From Omnitrophica bacterium RIFCSPLOWO2_01_FULL_45_10 (lineage in GTDB: Bacteria > Omnitrophota > Gorgyraeia > 2-01-FULL-45-10): 8,318 nucleotides of DNA. Every line of letters starts with the position of its first letter. Within the stretch, counting starts at the first letter, position 1. Both the position numbers and the translations under genes were made by a program. The DNA is taken from the NCBI GenBank assembly GCA_001804165.1, contig MHFL01000014.1:2652-10969 (forward strand), in the 5' to 3' direction. The notes beneath the pieces were generated by a model. The model was not told where the DNA came from. It searched no databases and worked only from the letters and a program-made list of their open reading frames with translations. Positions 1 through 8,318 of this stretch are shown here, piece by piece.

Positions 1-2
1 AC

Positions 3-2291
<2,289 letters not shown>

Positions 2292-4733
2292 ATGTACACG
2301 CGCAACGAGAAAATAATCCCGGTATACATAGAAGAGGAGATGAAGGACTCCTACATAAATTACGCGATGAGCGTGATTGTGGGGAGGGCCCTCCCCGACG
2401 TTCGCGACGGCCTAAAGCCGGTCCACAGAAGGATCCTTTATGCGATGAAAGAACTCGGAGTAGAACATAATAAGCCGTATAAAAAATCCGCGAGGATCGT
2501 CGGGGATTGCATGGGGAAATATCATCCGCACGGGGACGCCGCGATCTACGATACTCTTGTCAGAATGGCGCAGGATTTTTCACTGCGTTATACGCTCGTT
2601 GATGGCCAAGGAAATTTTGGATCGGTCGATGGGGATGTAGCTGCCAGCATGCGTTATACCGAGGCCCGGCTGGCTCATATAACCGACTGGATGCTGCTCG
2701 ACTTGGAGAAAGATACCGTAGACTTCATGCCGAACTTCGATGGCTCGCTCAAGGAACCGACGGTTTTGCCGGCGTGCCTTCCGAATCTTTTAGTGAACGG
2801 TTCAAGCGGGATAGCGGTCGGCATGGCGACGAATATCCCCCCGCATAATTTGAGAGAGGTCATTGAAGCCGTAACATTTGTAATAGACAATCCGGATTGT
2901 GAGCCGAAGGACCTCTTGAAGAAGATGAAGGGGCCCGACTTCCCGACAGGAGGGATAATACGCGGCTTCGAAGGCATTCGCGACGCCTATACAACAGGCA
3001 GAGGGCTCGTGCGGATATACGCGAAGGCCTTCATCGAAGTCGAGAAGAATTCCAAAGAGGCGATTATAATCAAAGAGATCCCTTACATGGTGAATAAGGC
3101 AAATCTCATAGAATCAATCGCCGAATTGGCTCAATCCAAAAAGATAGACGGCATCACGGATTTAAGAGACGAGTCCGACAAAGACGGGATAAGGGTCGTT
3201 ATTGAGCTGAGGCGGGGAGTGAACGCGAATATCATATTGAATCAACTCTATAAACATACCCAGATGCAGGAGACCTTCGGCGTCATAATGCTCGCCCTCG
3301 TTGACGGCAGGCCCAAGGTCCTGAACCTGAAAGAGATGTGTGATGAATTTATAAAGCACAGGAAGGACGTCGTCGTAAAGAGGACGCGGTTCGAATTGGA
3401 GAAGGCCCAGAACAGGGCGCACATATTAGAGGGCTTAAAGATAGCGCTAAAATATCTGGATAGGATAATAAAGCTCATAAGGGAATCAAAGGATCCCCAT
3501 GCCGCCAAAGAAGAGATGATGAAAAAATTCGACCTCTCCGACAGGCAGGCGCAGGCCATTCTCGAGATGCAATTACAACGGCTGACGCACCTTGAGCGCG
3601 ACAAGATCGACAAGGAATATCTTGAGTTAATAAAAAGGATAGAACTTTATAAATCCATACTCGCGAGCGAGAAGAAAGTCTTGGAAATAATAAAAGATGA
3701 GATGAAGGATTTGGGTGAAAAATTCGGCGATGACAGGCGCACAGAGATTACCGCGGCCGCGGAGGAATTAGAAATCGAAGACTTGATTGCCGAAGAGGAT
3801 GTGGTAATAACGATAAGCCACGCCGGATACATAAAACGCCTGCCCGTGTCGAGTTATAGAAAACAGCGCCGTGGAGGCAAGGGCGTTACCGGCGCGGAGA
3901 TGAAAGAAGAAGATTTCATCGAGCATCTATTCATTGCGTCCACGCACGATTACATGCTCTTCTTCACTGACAAGGGCATGGCCCACTGGCTCAAAGTTCA
4001 TGAGATACCCGAGACAGGGCGCCTTTCTAAAGGCAAGGCGATAATAAATATGCTTTCGCTCGCTCAAGGCGAAAAGATAAGCGCGTTTGTGCCGGTGAGA
4101 GAATTTAAGGAAGGCGCGTTTCTGATGATGGCCACTAGGAACGGCGTCGTCAAGAAGACGGCTCTCAGGGCCTATGCCCACCCAAGAAGGGGCGGGATCA
4201 TCGGTATCGGTTTAGAAAAAGACGATGAGTTGATCAAGGTAGAACTCACTAATGGCGACGAAGAGATGCTCTTAGCGACAAAAGAAGGCAAGGCCATCCG
4301 TTTCAAAGAATCTCAAATCAGGGACATGGGCAGGGGGGCGAAAGGCGTTAGAGGGATACGGCTTGGGAAGAAGGACGCCTGTATCGCGATGGAGATCGTG
4401 AGGCCCGATCAGACAGTTCTCACAGTAACACAGCAGGGCTTCGGGAAGAGGACATCATTTAAAGAGTACCGACTCCAGTCCCGCGGCGGGAAAGGCATAA
4501 TAAACATAAAGGTAACGGGCAAAAACGGCGAGGCGGTAGGCTTGAAGACAGTTTCCGATAAAGATGAACTGATGCTCATAACCGAGAAAGGCATGATCGT
4601 CCGCTCTCCCGTTAAAGACATAAGGTCCACTGGCCGCTCGACGCAAGGCGTGCGGCTCATGAGGGTGGAATCCGGCGACAAGATAGCGAGCGTCGCGAAG
4701 ATAGTACCCGAAGAAGAGGGAGAGGCCGAGTAA
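2292..4733 (+). CDS. gyrA: DNA gyrase subunit A
   Basis: This is the DNA breakage-reunion subunit of gyrase, 813 residues. Numbering matches E. coli GyrA exactly through the winged-helix domain. The catalytic tyrosine is Tyr122 in [11 protein letters not shown], and the quinolone-resistance region reads [18 protein letters not shown], with Ala83 and Asp87. The tower and coiled-coil region follows, then the GyrA box QRRGGKG at residues 525-531. This box marks a true gyrase rather than ParC. The C-terminal beta-pinwheel shows six box-like repeats, including [38 protein letters not shown] and GRSTQGVRL. The C-terminus is a short acidic tail. The ATG directly follows the gyrB stop with no intergenic base, so the two genes form an operon. 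No intein or frameshift is present, although GyrA is a known intein host. Confidence 0.98.
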   Translation: MYTRNEKIIPVYIEEEMKDSYINYAMSVIVGRALPDVRDGLKPVHRRILYAMKELGVEHNKPYKKSARIVGDCMGKYHPHGDAAIYDTLVRMAQDFSLRYTLVDGQGNFGSVDGDVAASMRYTEARLAHITDWMLLDLEKDTVDFMPNFDGSLKEPTVLPACLPNLLVNGSSGIAVGMATNIPPHNLREVIEAVTFVIDNPDCEPKDLLKKMKGPDFPTGGIIRGFEGIRDAYTTGRGLVRIYAKAFIEVEKNSKEAIIIKEIPYMVNKANLIESIAELAQSKKIDGITDLRDESDKDGIRVVIELRRGVNANIILNQLYKHTQMQETFGVIMLALVDGRPKVLNLKEMCDEFIKHRKDVVVKRTRFELEKAQNRAHILEGLKIALKYLDRIIKLIRESKDPHAAKEEMMKKFDLSDRQAQAILEMQLQRLTHLERDKIDKEYLELIKRIELYKSILASEKKVLEIIKDEMKDLGEKFGDDRRTEITAAAEELEIEDLIAEEDVVITISHAGYIKRLPVSSYRKQRRGGKGVTGAEMKEEDFIEHLFIASTHDYMLFFTDKGMAHWLKVHEIPETGRLSKGKAIINMLSLAQGEKISAFVPVREFKEGAFLMMATRNGVVKKTALRAYAHPRRGGIIGIGLEKDDELIKVELTNGDEEMLLATKEGKAIRFKESQIRDMGRGAKGVRGIRLGKKDACIAMEIVRPDQTVLTVTQQGFGKRTSFKEYRLQSRGGKGIINIKVTGKNGEAVGLKTVSDKDELMLITEKGMIVRSPVKDIRSTGRSTQGVRLMRVESGDKIASVAKIVPEEEGEAE

Positions 4734-4741
4734 CACAACAT

Positions 4742-4819
4742 GTCCCCATCGTCTAGTCTGGTCTAGGACACGAGATTTTCATTCTCGCGACTCCGGTTCA
4801 AATCCGGATGGGGACGCCA
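4742..4819 (+). tRNA. tRNA-Glu (anticodon UUC), CCA encoded
   Basis: The full cloverleaf can be drawn by hand. The acceptor stem pairs gtcccca with tggggac. The D arm is gtct/aggac with a 10-base loop. The anticodon stem cgaga/tctcg encloses the loop ttttcat, with TTC at 4778-4780. A 4-base variable region is followed by the T stem tccgg/ccgga around ttcaaat. Discriminator G4816 is followed by genomic CCA. The 5' half closely resembles E. coli tRNA-Glu (GUCCCC, UCGUCUAG, AGGACAC). It starts 8 bases after the gyrA stop and on the same strand, so it is probably transcribed with its neighbours and released by RNase P and 3' processing. Confidence 0.97.
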
Positions 4820-4869
4820 TCCGCCTTCCTGTGTTGGGTTATTCAGAGAAGATAGCGTGCGGCGGATGG
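4805..4869 (+). repeat. Competing inverted repeats at the tRNA 3' end and glmS leader
   Basis: The segment ccatccgcc at 4817-4825, whose first three bases are the tRNA CCA end, is a perfect 9-bp reverse complement of ggcggatgg at 4861-4869, with a 35-base loop. The first seven bases of the same segment (4817-4823) also pair perfectly with cggatgg at 4805-4811 in the tRNA T arm and acceptor strand, with a 5-base loop. The two pairings exclude each other, and both compete with tRNA folding. No U-tract follows 4869, so this is not a standard terminator. Function is unknown. Confidence 0.5.
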
Positions 4870-4917
4870 TTCTGGCAGAATATTCCTTTCCCTTATGTTG
4901 AAGCAAAGGACAATAAT
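4820..4917 (+). other. glmS leader, 98 bases, no clear promoter
   Basis: This is the only non-coding stretch longer than a few bases. I find no well-spaced -35/-10 pair; TTGGGT at 4834 and the AT-rich patch at 4878-4883 are too far apart. There is no intrinsic terminator after gyrA or the tRNA. The simplest reading is that glmS is served by read-through from the gyrBA-tRNA transcript, but a weak or non-sigma70 promoter cannot be excluded. Confidence 0.4.
4905..4910 (+). promoter_or_regulatory. Ribosome binding site of glmS
   Basis: The tract aaagga ends 7 bases before the ATG at 4918. It fixes the start there, giving the MCGI N-terminus with the catalytic Cys2. The upstream in-frame GTG at 4831 would bury that cysteine and has no supporting tract. 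Confidence 0.8.
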
Positions 4918-7900
4918 ATGTGCGGAATAATCGGATACGTCGGGAAAAGAGAAGCACAGCCGATACTCTTGAATGGTCTCAGACTCTTAGAGTATCGAGG
5001 ATACGACTCTGCCGGCATGTGTACACTTTTAGGGGATGGCAAAAGAATTTTCCTTCACAAGCTTCCCGGCAAAGTGAAGGATTTAGAGCATGCTCTTAAG
5101 AAAAAGTCGCTTTCAGGTTCATTAGGTATAGGCCATTGCTTAGCCCCAGATACCTATGTTTTCCTCTCCGATGGGAGGATAAAAAAGATAGCCGATCTAA
5201 CTGACGGCGAAGGCGTCATTTCCATCGAACTCCCTAATCTTAGATGCAGAAATTCCAATGAGATCAAAATATTTTGCCATAGATCGCCGCCATATCTTTA
5301 TCGGGTAAAAACATCCTATTTTACTTTTGTGGCTAGTGGTGAACATCGGATCTTTACGGCTGATCCTTCAGGAACAATAACTGAAAAGAAAGTAAAAGAT
5401 ATAACCGATGAATTAATAGCGATGCCGGCCAAGATATCGTCGGTTGAAGATTGCATAAGTTGTAAATTAAAAAGCGTTCCTGTAGAAAAACATTTTATTG
5501 TAACAGGCGCTGGCCGTGAAATACTAAAGCGGCGTAGAGAGATGAGAGGATCTTGTTGGGAAGAGATCGAAAATTCGACAGGCATAAATTCTACATACAT
5601 TAAAAGAATTGAAAAGGGAGAGAGGATTTCTATAGAGGAAACCAGATTAAAGAAATTATCGAAATATTATAATATCGATTTTTCCCCGGAGTTATTTAGG
5701 TCTGAAAATTTTATCACTAACGATGTGACGCTGTCAGATTTTACCAGTGACGAAATAATGCAGATACTGGGATACATTATCGGAGACGGGCATATTACGG
5801 AGCGGATGATTAGATTTAAAGAGAGCGATAAAAATGTCTGCATGACCTATCAGAATCTTTTTAAAAAAGTATTTAATATCCGTAGCAATTTAAAGAAGAA
5901 AAAAGGGCATTATATTTTTGTGATTAGCAGCAGGTACTTAGCGAATTGGCTTAGAGAAAACTTCCCCATTTTGCTATTGCCAGGACCTAAAAAAGATTTG
6001 CCTGAGTTCACAGGGAATCTTCCTGAAAGTCAAATCGCCGGCCTGTTAAAGGGTTTATTCGACGCGGAGGGCGCTGTGGCCACGCTTTCCGGCCAGGTAG
6101 TGATTACCATGACTAGTAAGCATATAATTCAAAAAATTCAACTTTTCCTTCTTAGGTTTGGCGTGCTTTCTACTTATAACGAAAGTGTCAGAAAAATAAA
6201 AAACTGGAATGATGTTTATCGATTGAGTATAAATGATAATGACTCTATGATGAATTTCTATAAAGCGATAGGATTTTCATCCCCAAATAAACAAAGGAAA
6301 CTTTTAGCCCTGGTTAACTCTGTAAAAAATTTTAATTATAAGCATTTTCATCTACCTATAAGATTAGATGAATTTTATCGTAACTATTTAAGGCCTACCG
6401 GCATCAAGGGTTGGCACAAGATACGATTAAAGCCACAGAAGTCGTATTTAACATCTTATAGGCTAGGTAAATTATTAAAATGGATAGATCAAAATGGAAA
6501 CTCTGTAAAGCACAACGAGAAGAAAAAAGAATTAATAAGTTGCGTTAAAAAGTTCGTTAATTCGGATATTGTCTGGGTTAGATCGAAGATTACAAAGATC
6601 CCCTCTCCTTATAGATTTGTTTACGATTTAGAAGTTACTCCTTCTTCTAATTTTATCGGTAATGGAATAATGCAGCATAATTCTAGATGGGCAACTCATG
6701 GGGCTCCTAATCAGGTCAACGCTCACCCGCACCTGGATTGCAAAGGCGAGATTGCAGTGGTTCATAATGGCATCATCGAAAACTACGCCCAACTCAAAGA
6801 ACAATTGACGAAGGAAGGGCACAGATTTAAAAGTCAGACAGACACAGAGGTTATCGTTCATCTGATCGAAAAATTTTATAAAAGCATACCATTTGAAGAG
6901 GCTGTGAGGAAAGCCATTGCAAAACTGGAAGGCTCTTTCGCAATCGCGTGCATATCCAAACGAGAGCCGCAAAAATTAGTGGGGGCGAGGCTAGGAAGCC
7001 CACTGATAGTCGGATTGGGTAAGGAAGAGAATTTTCTCGCCTCTGACGTTCCGGCAGTCTTAAATCATACAAAGGATGTGATATTTTTAAATGAAAATGA
7101 AATGGCGGTTTTAACCAAGGATAAGTGCGAAGTCACCGATTTCACCGGTAGGCATATACCAAAGAGCGCAAGCCGCATAAAATGGAGCGCGGAGCAGGCC
7201 GAGAAGCAAGGTTATGCGCATTTCATGTTGAAAGAGATAAATGAACAGCCGGCTATATTGGAGAATTTTCTTAAAGTTCGGATTAAAGACAAGGCCAACG
7301 AAATAAACTTCGAAGAATTGACGATTAACGACGATGCGCTTAAGAAAATAAAGAATATAGCGATCGTTGCCTGCGGCACCGCATATCACGCGGGGCTCAT
7401 AGGAAAATATGTATTGGAGTCTATCTGCGGCATCCCTACCTCCGCCGAAGTTTCGAGCGAATTCAGATACAAGAACCTCCTCGTCGATAAAGAAACACTG
7501 GTGATAGCGATAAGTCAGTCAGGCGAGACGGCTGATACGCTTGCCGGAGTCAAAGAGGCGAAGAGATACGGCTCTAAAGTTCTCTCCATCGTAAACGTCC
7601 TCGGCTCTACGCTGACGAGAGAGTCCGATGGAGTTATATACACGCACGCCGGCCCTGAAATAGGCGTTGCCTCGACAAAGGCCTATACCGCTCAAGTTAC
7701 GGCCCTATATTTATTCGCGCTTCATCTTGCGAAAGTAAAACATACCCTGACTCAAAGAGAGATAAATAAATATATCGAAGAATTAAGGCGTATCCCAAGA
7801 CTCCAGAGAGAGATTTTGAAAAATCAGGCCGCTATCGCCCGCCTTGCGCGGCGGCATTCCCATTTCGGCTCATTTTTATACTTGGGGCGCTCGCTCAATT

Positions 7901-8304
7901 TCCCTTCGGCGCTTGAGGGCGCGTTAAAGTTGAAGGAGATATCCTACATACCCGCTGAGGGTTATGCGGCGGGCGAGATGAAGCATGGGCCGATCGCGTT
8001 GATAGACGAGTACCGCGCGGTCGTCTGCATAGCGCTCCGCGAATCTAAAGTGTATGAGAAGATGTTCTCTAATATCCAGGAGATCCGCGCCCGCAAGGGA
8101 AAGATTATAGCCATCGCGGGCGTTGGCGATGAAAAGATAAAGAGAGAAATTAAAGAGGTAATCCACATACCGAATTCCAACGAACTATTCTCACCGCTTC
8201 TTGTCGCGATACCTTTACAGCTGCTCGCGTATCACATCGCCGTGAAAAGGGGCTGTAACGTCGACCAGCCGCGAAATCTGGCAAAGTCTGTGACGGTTGA
8301 ATGA
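4918..8304 (+). CDS. glmS: Glutamine--fructose-6-phosphate aminotransferase, interrupted by an intein
   Basis: GlmS converts fructose-6-phosphate and glutamine to glucosamine-6-phosphate and glutamate, the entry step to UDP-GlcNAc and the cell envelope. The precursor is 1128 residues. Removing the intein (residues 74-588) leaves 613, against 609 in E. coli. The N-extein starts MCGIIGYVG, where Cys2 becomes the N-terminal nucleophile after Met removal, and ends at GIGH (residue 73). The C-extein resumes SRWATHG at 589, then NAHPH, the oxyanion-hole VVHNGIIEN and SQTDTEV. Two SIS sugar-isomerase domains begin near residues 812 and 983, with SQSGETADT, KLKEIS and KHGP. The C-terminus DQPRNLAKSVTVE carries the Schiff-base lysine (Lys1123, E. 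coli Lys603). Ser589 replaces the Thr found in E. coli. Glutaminase activity should require splicing, because the intein splits the glutamine-binding loop. No frameshift or stop was seen. Confidence 0.97.
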   Translation: MCGIIGYVGKREAQPILLNGLRLLEYRGYDSAGMCTLLGDGKRIFLHKLPGKVKDLEHALKKKSLSGSLGIGHCLAPDTYVFLSDGRIKKIADLTDGEGVISIELPNLRCRNSNEIKIFCHRSPPYLYRVKTSYFTFVASGEHRIFTADPSGTITEKKVKDITDELIAMPAKISSVEDCISCKLKSVPVEKHFIVTGAGREILKRRREMRGSCWEEIENSTGINSTYIKRIEKGERISIEETRLKKLSKYYNIDFSPELFRSENFITNDVTLSDFTSDEIMQILGYIIGDGHITERMIRFKESDKNVCMTYQNLFKKVFNIRSNLKKKKGHYIFVISSRYLANWLRENFPILLLPGPKKDLPEFTGNLPESQIAGLLKGLFDAEGAVATLSGQVVITMTSKHIIQKIQLFLLRFGVLSTYNESVRKIKNWNDVYRLSINDNDSMMNFYKAIGFSSPNKQRKLLALVNSVKNFNYKHFHLPIRLDEFYRNYLRPTGIKGWHKIRLKPQKSYLTSYRLGKLLKWIDQNGNSVKHNEKKKELISCVKKFVNSDIVWVRSKITKIPSPYRFVYDLEVTPSSNFIGNGIMQHNSRWATHGAPNQVNAHPHLDCKGEIAVVHNGIIENYAQLKEQLTKEGHRFKSQTDTEVIVHLIEKFYKSIPFEEAVRKAIAKLEGSFAIACISKREPQKLVGARLGSPLIVGLGKEENFLASDVPAVLNHTKDVIFLNENEMAVLTKDKCEVTDFTGRHIPKSASRIKWSAEQAEKQGYAHFMLKEINEQPAILENFLKVRIKDKANEINFEELTINDDALKKIKNIAIVACGTAYHAGLIGKYVLESICGIPTSAEVSSEFRYKNLLVDKETLVIAISQSGETADTLAGVKEAKRYGSKVLSIVNVLGSTLTRESDGVIYTHAGPEIGVASTKAYTAQVTALYLFALHLAKVKHTLTQREINKYIEELRRIPRLQREILKNQAAIARLARRHSHFGSFLYLGRSLNFPSALEGALKLKEISYIPAEGYAAGEMKHGPIALIDEYRAVVCIALRESKVYEKMFSNIQEIRARKGKIIAIAGVGDEKIKREIKEVIHIPNSNELFSPLLVAIPLQLLAYHIAVKRGCNVDQPRNLAKSVTVE
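5512..5682 (+). other. Cro/C1 (XRE)-type helix-turn-helix segment within the intein
   Basis: Intein residues 126-182 read like a HTH_3 domain. GREILKRRREMRG is helix 1. WEEIENSTGINSTYIKRIEKG is the scaffold and recognition helix pair, compare the family pattern (T/S)QEELAEKLGIS..YISRIERG. ISIEETRLKKLSKYYNID matches the closing '..S.ETL.KLAK.L.V.' helix. It lies between the N-terminal splicing blocks and the first LAGLIDADG motif, where DNA-recognition additions occur in other inteins. It probably adds DNA-binding specificity to the endonuclease, or possibly autoregulation. The fold call is by pattern only. Confidence 0.75.
5740..6310 (+). other. LAGLIDADG (DOD-type) homing endonuclease domain of the intein
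   Basis: Two motifs mark a single-chain endonuclease: LGYIIGDG (Asp at 5785, precursor residue 290, intein 217) and LKGLFDAEG (Glu at 6067, precursor residue 384, intein 311). Both acidic metal-binding positions are kept, so the nuclease is probably active. The expected target is the uninterrupted glmS allele around the codons for GIGH and (T/S)RWATHG. The region after about 6310 up to block F (KHFHLPIR, SYRLGKLLKWID) is unassigned and may add DNA contacts. Domain limits are approximate. Confidence 0.88.
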
Positions 8305-8318
8305 GCGGAACACTATAC
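8301..8318 (+). CDS. Start of a downstream gene, possibly rsmI (very partial)
   Basis: An ATG at 8301 overlaps the glmS stop as ATGA and opens a frame reading MSGTLY to the window end. Four-base ATGA overlaps are typical of coupled operon genes. The six residues match the usual N-terminus of the 16S rRNA methyltransferase RsmI (GTLYIVATPIGN...), but six residues cannot establish identity, so no symbol is given. No clear Shine-Dalgarno precedes it, so coupling to glmS translation would be needed. Confidence 0.3.

Larger units (their letters stand above)
5137..6681 (+). mobile_element. Intein in GlmS with HTH insert and LAGLIDADG endonuclease (515 aa)
   Basis: This in-frame segment has no counterpart in normal GlmS. 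It begins CLAPDTYVFLSDG (block A, Cys1 at 5137). Block B is VASGEHRIFT, with His at intein residue 70; the usual T-x-x-H is S-x-x-H here. It ends VYDLEV (block F) and NFIGNGIMQHN (block G), with the His-Asn pair at 6676-6681 and Ser+1 at 6682. This is the class 1 residue set for autocatalytic excision. Intein residues 126-182 form a helix-turn-helix segment. The DOD-type homing endonuclease carries motifs LGYIIGDG and LKGLFDAEG. Large parts are AT-rich: lines at 5821, 6121, 6301 and 6481 count 27-30% G+C, against 53% for the glmS line at 7921, which fits horizontal entry. I recall a GlmS intein in Methanocaldococcus jannaschii (Mja GF-6P), so the host protein has a precedent. Splicing itself is inferred from motifs. 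Confidence 0.96.

Noticed and set aside
3248..3613. Minus-strand open frames, the longest about 120 codons
   Set aside because: All lie opposite strongly conserved genes, have no recognisable domains and look like shadows of codon bias.
2292..4733. ParC/ParE (topoisomerase IV) instead of gyrase
   Set aside because: The canonical GyrA box QRRGGKG and a six-repeat pinwheel tail are present, and the partner gene is adjacent GyrB.
4805..4869. Intrinsic terminator after tRNA-Glu
   Set aside because: Neither possible hairpin is followed by a run of T; the 7-bp stem would also disrupt the tRNA itself.
4863..4869. cggatgg at 4863-4869 as an att-like copy of the tRNA segment at 4805-4811
   Set aside because: Seven bases is too short, and no integrase or element lies between the copies; it is explained as part of the inverted repeat.
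4831..4917. N-terminal extension of GlmS from the in-frame GTG at 4831
   Set aside because: It would hide the catalytic Cys2, has no ribosome binding site, and the ATG at 4918 has aaagga at proper spacing and gives the standard MCGI start.
4820..4917. glmS ribozyme (GlcN6P-responsive) in the glmS leader
   Set aside because: The 98-base spacer is shorter than the known ribozyme and I see none of its conserved core; only a simple inverted repeat is present.
5137..6681. glmS broken by an insertion sequence or fused to a separate nuclease gene
   Set aside because: The frame stays open across both junctions, there are no terminal repeats or transposase motifs, and the ends are exact intein splice junctions.

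Overview
The window is an ordinary-looking bacterial chromosomal segment with one unusual insertion. All genes run on the + strand. The organism cannot be named with certainty. A gyrB-gyrA pair, a CCA-encoding tRNA and a GyrB with the long TOPRIM insert typical of Gram-negative bacteria all point to a bacterium. Heavy use of AGG/AGA arginine and ATA isoleucine codons would fit an uncultured lineage such as Omnitrophota, but that is only a guess.

Layout. Positions 3-2291 hold gyrB, lacking about 58-60 N-terminal codons because the window starts inside it. Positions 2292-4733 hold a complete gyrA whose ATG directly follows the gyrB stop (TAAATG). Eight bases later lies tRNA-Glu(UUC), 4742-4819. 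A 98-base spacer follows, with a 9-bp inverted repeat that reuses the tRNA 3' end. Then comes glmS, 4918-8304. The last bases hold an ATGA overlap with a probable next gene whose first residues (MSGTLY) resemble the usual start of RsmI.

Main result. The glmS reading frame encodes 1128 residues instead of about 610 because a 515-residue intein (5137-6681) sits in the glutamine-binding loop of the glutaminase domain, between GIGH and SRWATHG. The intein has the full set of splicing residues (Cys1, block B His, C-terminal His-Asn, Ser+1). It also has an intact two-motif LAGLIDADG homing endonuclease and an additional Cro/C1-type helix-turn-helix segment between the N-terminal splicing region and the endonuclease. 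Excision would give a 613-residue GlmS with all recognisable catalytic residues.

Secondary points. The GyrB TOPRIM insert is locally AT-rich and contains three similar segments, suggesting growth by internal duplication. GyrA has Ala at the position equivalent to E. coli Ser83. The gyrA-tRNA-glmS junction is compact, shows no convincing promoter or intrinsic terminator, and can form two mutually exclusive hairpins.

Functionally, gyrB and gyrA make the two subunits of DNA gyrase, which introduces negative supercoils. GlmS makes glucosamine-6-phosphate, the first committed step to UDP-GlcNAc for peptidoglycan and lipopolysaccharide. Because the intein interrupts the glutaminase active site, protein splicing should be required for glutamine-dependent activity.
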